Both the position numbers and the translations under genes were made by a program. The notes under the pieces are model-generated. The model saw nothing but the letters and a program-made list of their open reading frames with translations, was not told the DNA's origin and ran no database searches. Shown here piece by piece: positions 7,781 through 16,654 of a stretch of DNA of 64,000 nt (position 1 is the stretch's first letter; each line of letters begins with the position of its first letter). The stretch is taken from the NCBI GenBank assembly GCA_964440345.1, contig CAYTSA010000001.1, forward strand, positions 62,001-126,000, given 5' to 3'. This stretch comes from CAYTSA01 sp964440345 (GTDB taxonomy: Bacteria; Desulfobacterota; Desulfovibrionia; Desulfovibrionales; Desulfovibrionaceae).

Positions 7781-8542
7781 CTAGCCCTCTTTCTTGCGCT
7801 GTTTCGGCGGCATAAAGCTGGACAATTTTTCCTCAATAATGCGTGGGTTCTCGCCCTTGGATATGGCCAAGATGCCTTCGAGCACCATCTCCTTGAGCAG
7901 CACTTCTTCCTTGGAACGCTGCTTGAGCTTGCCCTGCATGGGTATAAACACCAGGTTGGCCAGCACAGCGCCGTAAAACGTGGTGATGAGCGCCACGGCC
8001 ATGGCCGGGCCAATGGTGGACGGATCGTCCATTGTCTGGAGCATCTGCACCAAACCGATAACCGTCCCGATCATGCCCATGGCCGGGGCAAAAGCGGCAA
8101 ATGCGCCCATGATGTCGGCCCCGGTTCCGTGCCGGCTTTCCAGATAGGTTATCTCGGTTTCCATGATCTCCTGGATGGACTGCGGCTCCAGACCATCAAC
8201 CGTCAACTGCAGGCCTTTTTTCAGGTATTCGTCGTCCAACTCTTTTATGATGGGCTCCAGCGAAAGGATTCCTTCGCGGCGGGCCCGGTTGGCGTACTCC
8301 ATGAATTTTTCGATGATGGCATGGGGGCTTTCCAGGCTGGAAAAGAACACGTTTTTGAATACGCCGACAACGCCCAGCATCTCGCTCAAAGGATAGTTGA
8401 CCAGGGTTGCGCCCAGGGTGCCGCCCAAAACAATGAGCATGGAAGGGATAGAGATGAAAATCGCGGGGTTGCCGCCGATGACCAGGGCAGAAATGACCAG
8501 GCCGAACGAAAGCACTATCCCTATTAACGTGGCGATATCCAT
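7781..8542 (-). CDS. motA: Flagellar motor protein MotA
   Basis: Stator A subunit, a four-helix membrane protein that forms the ion channel with MotB. The 253 residues start MDIATLIGIVLSFGLVISAL. A large cytoplasmic loop holds the charged residues that contact FliG, and the last two membrane segments carry FAAFAPAMGMIGTVIGLVQML (with the conserved prolines) and VALITTFYGAVLANLVFIPM. First gene of the motility part of this minus-strand run, 12 bases after the YggS-family gene. Confidence 0.95.
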   Translation of the reverse strand: MDIATLIGIVLSFGLVISALVIGGNPAIFISIPSMLIVLGGTLGATLVNYPLSEMLGVVGVFKNVFFSSLESPHAIIEKFMEYANRARREGILSLEPIIKELDDEYLKKGLQLTVDGLEPQSIQEIMETEITYLESRHGTGADIMGAFAAFAPAMGMIGTVIGLVQMLQTMDDPSTIGPAMAVALITTFYGAVLANLVFIPMQGKLKQRSKEEVLLKEMVLEGILAISKGENPRIIEEKLSSFMPPKQRKKEG

Positions 8543-8554
8543 GCCAATATCTCC

Positions 8555-9277
8555 CTATCCTTGGGTTTTGACGGGCCTAGGCCCAAAAATATCAGTACCC
8601 ACCCGCACCAGGGTGGCCCCCTCTGCAACAGCCACTTCACAATCGCCGGACATGCCCATGGAAAGCTCCGGCAGCTTTACTCTTTCTTTGTCCTGCAGGG
8701 TATTCCGCAATTCACAAAGCATTCTGAAATACGGCCGGCTGCGCTCCGGGTCTTCATGCCACGGAGGCATGCACATGAGCCCCTGCAGCTGCAGTCCCTC
8801 CATGTGAGCTGCTTCGCGGGCAAGGCTGGCCAGGTCCTCCGGCAACACACCCGCCTTTTGTTCTTCGCGGCCCACGTTTACCTGCAGCAGCACGGCTTGC
8901 GGCTCTCCAATATCCAGAGCCTTCTTATGCAGTGTTCGTGCCAATTTAAGTGAATCCACCGTGTGCACCAGGCTAAACCGGCCCACCGCGAACTTGGCTT
9001 TGTTGGACTGCAGCTTGCCTATAAAATGCCAGAATATTTCATGTTCCTTCAGCTCTTCCTGCTTGGCCAAAGCTTCTTGTACATAGTTTTCGGCAAAAAC
9101 GCGCTGTCCGGCCGCGATGGCTGCAGCTATGGCGCCTGCAGAATGGTATTTTGACACCGCCGCCAGGGCTACATCCTCTGGCCGCCGCCCGGCCTGCTCC
9201 GCGGCCCGGCGCAGCCGCTCGCGCACGGCTTCCAGCCGCGCAGCAACAGCAGCGCCTTGTACCTCAATGTCTTGCAT
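8555..9277 (-). CDS. YggS/PROSC-family pyridoxal-phosphate homeostasis protein
   Basis: Cytosolic PLP-binding protein with an alanine-racemase-like barrel and no known catalytic reaction; family members buffer free PLP. The 240 residues carry AAVSKYHS with the PLP lysine (about residue 43), the WHFIGKLQSNKAK motif, LLQVNVGREEQKAG, and the C-terminal LSMGMSGDCEVAVAEGATLVRVGTDIFG. It sits between era and motA with 5- and 12-base gaps, so it may be co-transcribed with the motility genes. Confidence 0.93.
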   Translation of the reverse strand: MQDIEVQGAAVAARLEAVRERLRRAAEQAGRRPEDVALAAVSKYHSAGAIAAAIAAGQRVFAENYVQEALAKQEELKEHEIFWHFIGKLQSNKAKFAVGRFSLVHTVDSLKLARTLHKKALDIGEPQAVLLQVNVGREEQKAGVLPEDLASLAREAAHMEGLQLQGLMCMPPWHEDPERSRPYFRMLCELRNTLQDKERVKLPELSMGMSGDCEVAVAEGATLVRVGTDIFGPRPVKTQG

Positions 9278-9282
9278 CCAAA

Positions 9283-10206
9283 CTATCCCTCCATGCCCAG
9301 CTGGCGCAAAAAGCCCGGGTCCTCAGTCCAGTTCTCTTTCACCTTCACCCACAGCTCCAGATAGACCCGGGAATCCAGCAATTCCTGCAGGTCTTCCCGC
9401 GCTTCCGCGCCGATTTTCTTCAAATTCTGGCCTTGTTTGCCTATGACCATGGACTTATGGCTCTTGCGGCCCACGTAAATGACGGCTCCAATGCGCACAA
9501 GCTGCTTGTCCGGAAGCTCCTCCCAGGTCTCCACTTCCACAGCCGTGGAATACGGAAGTTCCTGCCGCAGATTGAGAAAACATTTTTCCCGGACAATCTC
9601 AGAGGCCATGAACCGGAGCGGCACAGTGGAAATCTGGTCCTCGGGGTACATGGGCTCCATGGCCGGCAGACGAGAGTGTATCCCGGCCATCAAGCCGTCC
9701 AGGCCCTCCTCCTTGAGCGCTGAAACCGGATAGACCTCAGCGTTGGGCAGGGCCTTGGCCAGCCGCTCCATGGCCGGCAGCAGCTCGGCCTTGTCCTTGA
9801 CGGCGTCGCTTTTATTCAGCACAGCCAGCACCGGTGCGCCGCAGGCCATTAAAGGCGGGACGATAAGGTCCAGCTGCTTGTCCAGGCTGTGCGGCTTTTT
9901 TGCGGCGGCAGCGCCGTCAAACAAGGCCAGAGCGGCGTCTGCGCCAGACAGTGCGTTCCAGGCGGACTGGAGCAGAAAGCGGTTCATGCGGCCCCGCTGC
10001 TCGTGCACGCCGGGCGTATCGATAAAAATGACTTGGCGCGCGTAATCCGTGTATATGCCGCTGATCTGGTTGCGGGTGGTCTGCGGCCGGGAGGTGACAA
10101 TGGCCACCTTCTGGCCCAAAAATGCGTTCATCAGGGTTGATTTGCCCACGTTGGGCGGCCCTACCAGGGGAACCCACCCGCTTCTGTAGTTGGTGTCTGC
10201 GTTCAT
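9283..10206 (-). CDS. era: GTPase Era
   Basis: Essential GTPase that binds 16S rRNA and helps 30S assembly. G1 is GPPNVGKST, G3 DTPGVHEQRG and G4 NKSD; the C-terminal KH domain follows, with IGKQGQNLKKIG. The frame is open to 10314, but the residues before MNADTNYRSGWVPLVG are not Era-like. I chose ATG at 10206, directly preceded by GAGGAG, giving 307 residues, the family length. First gene of the long minus-strand run. Confidence 0.95.
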   Translation of the reverse strand: MNADTNYRSGWVPLVGPPNVGKSTLMNAFLGQKVAIVTSRPQTTRNQISGIYTDYARQVIFIDTPGVHEQRGRMNRFLLQSAWNALSGADAALALFDGAAAAKKPHSLDKQLDLIVPPLMACGAPVLAVLNKSDAVKDKAELLPAMERLAKALPNAEVYPVSALKEEGLDGLMAGIHSRLPAMEPMYPEDQISTVPLRFMASEIVREKCFLNLRQELPYSTAVEVETWEELPDKQLVRIGAVIYVGRKSHKSMVIGKQGQNLKKIGAEAREDLQELLDSRVYLELWVKVKENWTEDPGFLRQLGMEG

Positions 10207-10295
10207 TTCTCCTCGCTGTGTTTGGCCGGCTGTGCAGCGTGCGCCTTTAGAGCATGTTGCCATTGAAAATGTTGAGGTGTTCTCATGCATTTTTA

Positions 10296-10353
10296 TGAAA
10301 CAATTATAAATCATTTCAAGAGGGTGCGTTGTCTCAATATAAAAATGCGCCAG
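10296..10353 (+). repeat. Dispersed palindromic repeat (family P), copy 2
   Basis: Starts with an imperfect palindrome (arms TGAAACAAT / ATCATTTCA around TATAA). Then follow AAGAGGGTGCGTTGTCTCAA and AAAAATGCGCCAG, aligning along its length with the copies at 2432, 36951 (minus) and 46731. It lies upstream of era and next to a MITE-like element. Confidence 0.65.
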
Positions 10354-10359
10354 CTGTAT

Positions 10360-10494
10360 GTTGAAAAAGTTCTTTTTACAGGGCGTTCAAAATACACACG
10401 GGCAAGGCGCTAAAAAGTTCAAGATCGCCGTATAGATATAACACACAAGAGCCTGAAAGTTTTTAAAACAGCGAATCCTCGTGGTTTTTTCAAC
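10360..10494. mobile_element. MITE-like element of about 135 bp with inverted ends
   Basis: The ends are GTTGAAAAA (10360) and TTTTTTCAAC (ending 10494), an inverted pair enclosing non-coding sequence with ACAGGGCGTTCAAAA, GGCAAGGCGC and TAAAAAGTTCAAGATCGC. Short repeats with similar ends and a CAAGGCGC core occur widely in deltaproteobacterial genomes, as I recall them. No transposase is present and the target duplication is unclear. From 10495 to 10727 the sequence holds a hairpin at 10503-10535 (GGACAAGG / CCTTGTCC), a 13-base direct repeat AGTTCGACACGGC in tandem (about 10559-10584), and nothing else I recognise. Confidence 0.45.
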
Positions 10495-10727
10495 AACCTT
10501 TAGGACAAGGTATAGCGCTCTTGCGGTCCTTGTCCACCTAACAGGGGCTGCTGTCTACAGTTCGACACGGCAGTTCGACACGGCTTTATCTGCTGACATT
10601 TACCCCAAAATTCCCGTCTCGTCACAAAATTGCGACACGCATGTCATCAAAATTCACACAAAACAGCGTATCAAACCTGCTGATTATGTATTCCACAAAC
10701 CATCAAGATCGGCCCAAGGGGGTGCAA

Positions 10728-11036
10728 GTGATTAGGACCATCATCGCCATAGCGGCGCTGACCTTCGCCTGGTCGCTCTATTGCGGCGTCGGCGCAGCTG
10801 TGTCTGCGGACGGCAAGGAAGTTTTTAAGTCAAAGTGTCTGGGTTCATGCCATGCGGAACTTGACCCTGCTTCGCTCACTTCGTCCCAGTGGGAGTCGCT
10901 CATTGCTGGCGGCGAGCATGACATTTTCGCTGACGTTCCTCTGGACGGGGGCGAGAAAACGGCCGTGCTTGAATTTCTTAAACACAACGCGCAGGACTCT
11001 CAGCGAACAGCTGAGGGCATCGGCGTATGGAACTGA
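10728..11036 (+). CDS. Small exported monohaem c-type cytochrome-like protein with CX3CH motif
   Basis: Predicted periplasmic haem protein of 102 residues. The frame extends upstream to 10641, but AAGGGGG lies about 5 bases before GTG 10728, and starting there gives a clean signal peptide (MIRTIIAIAALTFAWSL to about Ala25). The only haem-type motif is CLGSCH: C37, C41, H42, with three residues between the cysteines instead of two. After it comes the P..LTSSQW segment seen in small c-type cytochromes. The mature part has no methionine, so the sixth haem ligand, if any, would be a histidine such as H64. The next gene, for an outer-membrane barrel, starts 13 bases downstream. Covalent haem binding is unproven. 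Confidence 0.7.
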   Translation: MIRTIIAIAALTFAWSLYCGVGAAVSADGKEVFKSKCLGSCHAELDPASLTSSQWESLIAGGEHDIFADVPLDGGEKTAVLEFLKHNAQDSQRTAEGIGVWN

Positions 11037-11049
11037 GGGGGAAAGCGTG

Positions 11050-12627
11050 ATGCAACGTATGGCGGCTTTGTGCCTGGCTGTGGTGTGTTTTCTCTCTTTC
11101 CTGTCCGCCTCGCCGGCTGAGGCGGAAACAATGGAAGAGCGGATTCAGCGTCTTGAGCGCATGATCAACCAGCTGCAAGGCGAACTTGTGGAGTTGAAGA
11201 ATGAACAAACCCAGAAAATTGAAAAGGTTGAGCAGGAGCAGCAAGCTCAAGCGGAGAAGGACGAGCAGCTTCGCGTGAATCTGGGCAAAGTCTATAAAAA
11301 GGCTATGGCTGCTGAAAACGCTGTATTGGACAAAGTGGAGATCGGCGCTTTTCTTGAAAATACTGCGTACTGGCTTGACTACGAGAACAAAGACACTGAC
11401 GAGACCGACTCTTTGTCCGCCACGCCGGCTTCTCGGCTGGAGCTTAAACTTAAAGCCAAACTCACTGACGAGATAAAGTTCCACACCACGCTTTCCATGT
11501 ACAAGCTGTGGGGAGCTGATACATACGCCGAATTTCCCAACCGCCGAGATTTAAATGAGAACTCTTACCCTTCAGACTCTGGCGTTGGGGTCAGCCGCGC
11601 CTACTTGGACTATCGGCCAAAATGGCTCGACCAGCGAGTAAACTTCGAAGTCGGACGGCTGCCTACCAACTACGGGCTTTCTTCGTCTTTTCGCTACGAC
11701 TTGCCTCGCCTGGGAGCCTACCCGGACCTGGCCTTCAACGCGGAAAGCGACGGCGCCGCCCTCACCTTTTATTTGCATGACTGGCTGCCGCTTGAGAGCC
11801 CAGCCCTGACTGTAGTGTACGGCAAGCAAATCTCAGACGTGGACGGCACTCCCTTCCGGGACGATAACATGGACGTGGACGACTCCACTGTCATGATCGG
11901 CCAGTTCGAAACTGGCCTGCCGTTTCTGAAGCGTTCTTCCTTGGTGCTGAACTGGCTGCACGTCTTTGACGTGCGCCCGCCAGACATTACGAGTTATACG
12001 CCATACAACACTGTTGAGCACATGCCTGACAGCTTGGGCGATCTGGACAAACTGACCGCTTATTTCGAGATGTTGGACATTGCCGACAGCGGTCTGGACA
12101 TGTTTGTTTCCGGCTCTGTTCTCTTCTCCGACCCCAAAAACGACCCGGCCCAATTCTCGTACGCCCATGACCCTGCTTTGCTGGTTCTCGCTCAGGGCGG
12201 TCTGCTCCCGCCGGATGCGCTCCAGGCCATACCTGACAGCTACGTGGGACTGTTGACGGACGATAACCAAGACAGCCATACTGGCACGGCTTTTCACGCC
12301 GGCTTGCGCTACAAGCTGCCTTTTGAGTCCATCCTTAACCCAAAAATCGGGGTGGAGTACAACTGGGGGTCTGAATACTGGAACGCTCTAAACTACGGCG
12401 CCCAAGACCCGAGGCAAAAACTCAACGTTCGCGGCTGGGCTTTTGAAGGCTATTACGTACAGCCCCTCATCGAAGACTTGTTTAAGCTGCGCCTGGGGTA
12501 TCAGTTTATTCACCGCGATTACACGACCACCAATGAATTCGTGCAGATCGAATCCATATACGGCCAACCCACGGAAACAGATATTAACGAACAAATTTGG
12601 TACCTGAGCACTGTGCTTTCCTTCTAA
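11050..12627 (+). CDS. Outer-membrane beta-barrel protein with N-terminal coiled coil (DUF3373-like porin)
   Basis: Predicted outer-membrane protein of 525 residues. The frame is open upstream over the cytochrome gene, but ATG 11050 gives a proper signal peptide (MQRMAALCLAVVCFLSFLS, cleavage near AEA). Residues about 26-85 form a heptad-like coiled coil rich in Glu and Gln, as in porins anchored to the cell wall. The rest alternates aromatic and polar strands (VEIGAFLENTAYWLDY, VSRAYLDYRP, VNFEVGRLPTNYG) and ends with the outer-membrane signature STVLSF. The overall plan matches DUF3373-type proteins, often found near cytochromes in metal- and sulfur-reducing bacteria. Substrate unknown. Confidence 0.8.
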   Translation: MQRMAALCLAVVCFLSFLSASPAEAETMEERIQRLERMINQLQGELVELKNEQTQKIEKVEQEQQAQAEKDEQLRVNLGKVYKKAMAAENAVLDKVEIGAFLENTAYWLDYENKDTDETDSLSATPASRLELKLKAKLTDEIKFHTTLSMYKLWGADTYAEFPNRRDLNENSYPSDSGVGVSRAYLDYRPKWLDQRVNFEVGRLPTNYGLSSSFRYDLPRLGAYPDLAFNAESDGAALTFYLHDWLPLESPALTVVYGKQISDVDGTPFRDDNMDVDDSTVMIGQFETGLPFLKRSSLVLNWLHVFDVRPPDITSYTPYNTVEHMPDSLGDLDKLTAYFEMLDIADSGLDMFVSGSVLFSDPKNDPAQFSYAHDPALLVLAQGGLLPPDALQAIPDSYVGLLTDDNQDSHTGTAFHAGLRYKLPFESILNPKIGVEYNWGSEYWNALNYGAQDPRQKLNVRGWAFEGYYVQPLIEDLFKLRLGYQFIHRDYTTTNEFVQIESIYGQPTETDINEQIWYLSTVLSF

Positions 12628-12668
12628 GCTCGTTGCGCGCCAGGGCTCCATTTCAAACATAAGCAGTG

Positions 12669-12701
12669 GACGGGCAGTCGGCGCACAGCCGACTGCCCGT
12701 C
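12669..12701 (+). terminator. Strong hairpin after the barrel gene, terminator-like
   Basis: Perfect 14-bp stem GACGGGCAGTCGGC / GCCGACTGCCCGTC with loop GCACA, 41 bases after the stop and before the chemoreceptor gene. There is no T-run after it, so it may attenuate transcription or protect a 3' end rather than terminate. Confidence 0.55.
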
Positions 12702-12756
12702 ATCGCGTATTTACAACACGCAGCATTCACGACACACAACCCGGGAGCACCTCCAC

Positions 12757-14811
12757 ATGAGCAAGACAAATCTCACTGTCAAAATTTTTGGGGTTAACCT
12801 TATCTGGATACTCATTATTCTACTGGGAGGTTTTTCCGTCGCCCTCACCCTGAACCAGGTTATGGAAAGCGTACACACGCTGGCCACAGACAAAACAGCT
12901 GAAATGCGCCTGGTCAGCTCCGTCAAAGAACACGTCCTGTCGCTCACGGAGAACGCTTTGCGCTTTTCCACGGAAAAAGACCCTGCGCGCTTTGATCCCC
13001 TTGTCGAAGAAGCAAAAGGGGTTTTGGACACCTTGGAAAAAACACTGAAAACAGCCCAAACAGGCGTTGACACCGAAACAGCTAAGTCCCGTGTGCAGGA
13101 ACTTGCCGTTTCCATTGAATCTTTCAAGGCCACATACGGCGCCGTCATCGTTTCTGCTAAAAAGCGGCAAACCACCCTCGCCGACATGATAGAGAAAATG
13201 CACGAAGCCGCCCAAGGGTTTGCATCTCTAAACCAAGATTCACTTCCTCCGGAAACCCCAGAACTTTTTGACCAGGTAGAGCAAACGTTTCTGGCCGCAG
13301 CAGCTAACAGCTTTATATATCTTACCACAATGAAACCTGCATATTCAGACCAAGCCTTTGACGGTTTGCAGAAAGTCTTTGAAGCTTGCAAGCAGAACGG
13401 CGCCCTGCGAAAATCAGTGGCTCGCCCAGTCTTGAAATTCAAACAAGCACTCCAACTTATTGCAGATGAGGACACATTGGTGCAGCAAGACGTGGACAAG
13501 CTGCGCAACATGTCTAACAGCATCATTCAACTCGTGGAATCCATGAACACTGACGTTACCGCCAGCATGGAGTCTATAGCAGACAACATCCAGCAAGAGA
13601 GCCTCAACACGCAACGATACATGCTTTACGCCATTCCTGTTCTGGCCTTACTGGCTCTGGCAGTCATCATGTGGTCCAAGAAATCTGTCGTCAATCCGGT
13701 ACAATACGTCACCCGCTATGCGCAGCTTGTGGCGGCTGGTGATTTTAACGTCAAAATGGAACGGTTGCACAAACTGGACGGGGAAATGCGCGTGCTGGCC
13801 GACTCCATCCAAACCATGGTTGACGCCCTGGCCGACAAGATAAAGGAAGCGAAAGAGCAAAGCGAATTAGTGCGCCAGGAAAGCGAAAGGACCAAAAACG
13901 CCTTGTCCATGGTGGAGGAGGAAAAATGCAAAGCTGAACAAGCCCACTGCGCTGGCCAGTTTGCAGCAGCAGATCAGCTTGAGGGCATCGTGGCCCGCAT
14001 AGACGGTTCTCTTACTGATTTTCGCAAACAAGTTGACGCTGTGGCCCAAGGATCGCAAACACAGACTGAACGCACGCAGGACACGCACGCCGCTATGGAG
14101 GAAATGAACGCAGCGGCCTTGCAGGCAGCCCAAAGAGCGCACAGCGTCTCTGAAAGCGCTAACACAATGCGGGAAACAGCCCAACAAGGCGCCAATGTCG
14201 TCAGCCAGTCTATTGACGCCATGAACACTGTAGGTAAGCGATCCACCACCTTAAAGCAAAACATGAGCTCTCTGAACGAAAAAACTGTGGATATTGGCAA
14301 AATCATTACTGTCATCAACGACATTGCTGATCAAACTAACCTTTTGGCCCTTAACGCCGCCATCGAAGCTGCGCGGGCTGGCGAAGCCGGCCGCGGCTTT
14401 GCTGTGGTTGCAGACGAAGTCCGCAAACTGGCTGAAAAAACCGTGGGCGCCACCAAAGAGGTGGACGCCGCCGTTAACGCCATTCAATCAGGCATGGCCA
14501 GCACTGTCAAAGAAGTTGAAGAATCCTCCTCCGCAGTGGGTAAAGCGGCTGCGCTGGTGAAGGAATCGGGCGACGTGCTTGACTCCATCTTGGTCATGGT
14601 CGACGAAACGACTGAGCAAGTGCAGTCCATAGCCACAGTGGTGGAAGAACAATCGTCCACCAGCGACCACATCTCCATGCTGATGGGAGACGTCACAACC
14701 ATCGCCAACCAAACTGTCGAGGGGATGGAGGAAGCCCGCGGCTCTATCGCAGACCTCTCCAACATGTCCTCTGAATTGCAAAAACTTATTGCAGAACTCA
14801 AAAAGTCGTAA
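12757..14811 (+). CDS. Methyl-accepting chemotaxis protein
   Basis: Transmembrane chemoreceptor of 684 residues. TM1 is at about 9-29 (GVNLIWILIILLGGFSVAL). A helical periplasmic sensor region of about 255 residues follows, with no fold I recognise, and TM2 is at about 289-307. A HAMP domain (with NPVQYVTRYAQLVAAGDFNV) and a coiled signalling domain come next; the hairpin tip is DIADQTNLLALNAAIEAA and then AGEAGRGFAVVADEVRKLAE. There is no C-terminal CheR-binding pentapeptide: it ends ELQKLIAELKKS. Ligand unknown. Confidence 0.95.
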   Translation: MSKTNLTVKIFGVNLIWILIILLGGFSVALTLNQVMESVHTLATDKTAEMRLVSSVKEHVLSLTENALRFSTEKDPARFDPLVEEAKGVLDTLEKTLKTAQTGVDTETAKSRVQELAVSIESFKATYGAVIVSAKKRQTTLADMIEKMHEAAQGFASLNQDSLPPETPELFDQVEQTFLAAAANSFIYLTTMKPAYSDQAFDGLQKVFEACKQNGALRKSVARPVLKFKQALQLIADEDTLVQQDVDKLRNMSNSIIQLVESMNTDVTASMESIADNIQQESLNTQRYMLYAIPVLALLALAVIMWSKKSVVNPVQYVTRYAQLVAAGDFNVKMERLHKLDGEMRVLADSIQTMVDALADKIKEAKEQSELVRQESERTKNALSMVEEEKCKAEQAHCAGQFAAADQLEGIVARIDGSLTDFRKQVDAVAQGSQTQTERTQDTHAAMEEMNAAALQAAQRAHSVSESANTMRETAQQGANVVSQSIDAMNTVGKRSTTLKQNMSSLNEKTVDIGKIITVINDIADQTNLLALNAAIEAARAGEAGRGFAVVADEVRKLAEKTVGATKEVDAAVNAIQSGMASTVKEVEESSSAVGKAAALVKESGDVLDSILVMVDETTEQVQSIATVVEEQSSTSDHISMLMGDVTTIANQTVEGMEEARGSIADLSNMSSELQKLIAELKKS

Positions 14812-14952
14812 CAAGGCGCACCCTCAAAGCAAAGACGAAGCACGATGCGTTGCTACTGCTGACAGTAATTGGCGACCACTTGATCCGCAGACCGCTGACC
14901 TTTTGTTGACTTTTCGTTTACATTATGTATTGCATAACGCCAGGAGGCGCCT

Positions 14953-15810
14953 ATGAGCCGGAAAGTCAAATCTGTCCGCGTCCCTGAAGAGCTTGGGTCG
15001 CTTGATCTGTCCAACATTGTTCGCGAGTGTGAAGCCTATCTGCGGGACCTGGAGTCCGCCACACTGCTCAAGGCCCAAGGCAACAAAGCAGCCGCTGAAG
15101 CGCTCATCAAAACCCGGGAGGCTGACTTGGGCCGCAAAGTGGCCCGCAAAGTCTGGGAAGCCCGGGTGGAGTATGGCAAGCAGCATGTGCGCTCCGAACA
15201 TCCCCAAGAGCACGCCTTAAAAACTGAACCAGCGCCGAAACCACAGCAGGCCAACACTCAAGATGCAAGCGCCGCTGCACCAGCACAGCCTGAAGAAGAA
15301 GCGGCCATAGAGCCGCAGGAGCTGCACGGCGTCGGGCCGGAAGAGCAGCCTGCCGCCCTTGAGGCCCCAGAGGAGTCTTTCAACGAACTGGCCGCCGCGA
15401 CAGAACCAGCGCCTGACGTCGAGACGACACAGACCCCGCAAGAGCCTGTTGCCCCAGAACACCACAGGGAAACTCCTGAACCGGACATGTCGGCCTTTGA
15501 AGACGATTTCGCCAACGCCGCCGCGCTGCTCAACGCCGAGGATGGCGATGCGGCTCCAGAAGACGAGACTGCTCTGGCTGAAGGCCTTGAACAGGACGCA
15601 GGGCAGGCAGATGAAGAGTCCGGGGAAGCAACCGCCGAGGACCTGGAAGAAGCGGCGAATGACGTTGATATGGACGAGGTGTTGGACGACATTGACGATT
15701 TCAATCTGGACGACATTGAACAAATGCTTGCCGATCCTGTTTTTGACCAAGACGGGGCCGGTGAAGAAGAGCCGCTTGATGAAGGCTCTCCAGACGAGAG
15801 TGCTTCATAG
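14953..15810 (+). CDS. Acidic low-complexity protein of unknown function
   Basis: I do not recognise this 285-residue protein. Residues 1-80 look folded and helical (LDLSNIVRECEAYLRDLESATLL, AAAEALIKTREADLGRKVARKVW). From about 85 on it is a Pro/Ala/Glu-rich, strongly acidic tail, ending with Asp-rich stretches such as MDEVLDDIDDFNLDDIEQML. No signal peptide or membrane segment. AGGAGG lies 5 bases before the ATG, so it is well translated in prospect. A TTGACT hexamer at 14906 could be a -35 box, without a convincing -10. It follows the chemoreceptor by 141 bases and converges on sfsA with 5 bases between stops. Confidence 0.75.
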   Translation: MSRKVKSVRVPEELGSLDLSNIVRECEAYLRDLESATLLKAQGNKAAAEALIKTREADLGRKVARKVWEARVEYGKQHVRSEHPQEHALKTEPAPKPQQANTQDASAAAPAQPEEEAAIEPQELHGVGPEEQPAALEAPEESFNELAAATEPAPDVETTQTPQEPVAPEHHRETPEPDMSAFEDDFANAAALLNAEDGDAAPEDETALAEGLEQDAGQADEESGEATAEDLEEAANDVDMDEVLDDIDDFNLDDIEQMLADPVFDQDGAGEEEPLDEGSPDESAS

Positions 15811-15815
15811 CCTGC

Positions 15816-16535
15816 TCACGCCTGCGCGTATCCACTTTTCGGCGCCAGCGGCAGACGCTCGCCCAGGTCCACCCCCCGCTCTGTGACCGCAGCCTGGTAG
15901 GGCCACATCTGAACTCCGGCGTCCACAGCTTTCCAAAAGGACTCTGCATAGGCCGGGTCAACACAATCCGCCGGGCCAAAGCACTTCCCGTCCGGCCGCT
16001 GTATGCAGAAAAACACCGCCGCCAGCTCTCCGGCCCGGCAGCGGGCAGCCAACTCTTGCATATGTTTTCGCCCCCGCTCGGTCACGGCGTCAGGAAAGCA
16101 GGCGACGTCGTCTTCCACCAAGGTTACGTTTTTTGCCTCCACCCACAGAGGCGGGGCGTTGACTCCTTGGATAAGAGCGTCCAGCCGCGATTGTCCGCTT
16201 CGTGTTTCCGGGCTGAAGGCGGTATACTCCTTGGGAACCGGCAACCTCCCTGCCGCCCAGGCCGCCTTCAGCAGACGGTTGGGCGCCAGCGTATTCACCC
16301 CCACCCACATATCCAGAACGCGTATCGCTTCCAGGGTAAAAGGAAGTTTCCGCTTGGGATTATCTGCAACCGAAAGCAGTACTTCATTGCCCGGCTGCAG
16401 CAGGCCGAGCATTGAGCCTGAATTATTGCAGTGAGCCCAGAAGCGGCCGGTATGATCTTCCACCTCTACGCTAAAGCGCTTGACCCGGCGTAACAGCCTG
16501 GCGGACCGAGGAGGAATAGCAAAGGGAAGCAACAT
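15816..16535 (-). CDS. sfsA: DNA/RNA nuclease SfsA family protein
   Basis: Member of the SfsA family (sugar fermentation stimulation protein), which has an OB-like N-terminal part and a PD-(D/E)XK-like nuclease core. Visible motifs: RRVKRFSVEVE, the AHCNNSGSMLGLLQPG segment, PLWVEAKNVTLVEDDVACFPDAVTERGRKHMQEL (E and K of the core), and CVDPAYAESFWKAVDAG. I start at ATG 16535, preceded by GGAG at 6 bases, giving 239 residues; an upstream start at 16559 would add 8. Divergent from the aminotransferase gene across ~120 bases. Confidence 0.92.
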   Translation of the reverse strand: MLLPFAIPPRSARLLRRVKRFSVEVEDHTGRFWAHCNNSGSMLGLLQPGNEVLLSVADNPKRKLPFTLEAIRVLDMWVGVNTLAPNRLLKAAWAAGRLPVPKEYTAFSPETRSGQSRLDALIQGVNAPPLWVEAKNVTLVEDDVACFPDAVTERGRKHMQELAARCRAGELAAVFFCIQRPDGKCFGPADCVDPAYAESFWKAVDAGVQMWPYQAAVTERGVDLGERLPLAPKSGYAQA

Positions 16536-16654
16536 GAACGTCTCCGAAGAATAGAACAAGAAGAGTTAGTATTGAAGGGTTTGAAATTTTTCCGTACAAC
16601 GTTCTGACCATCTGTTGCAACCATCTAACCCCAGCCCACGCGAGGTCCTGTTCC

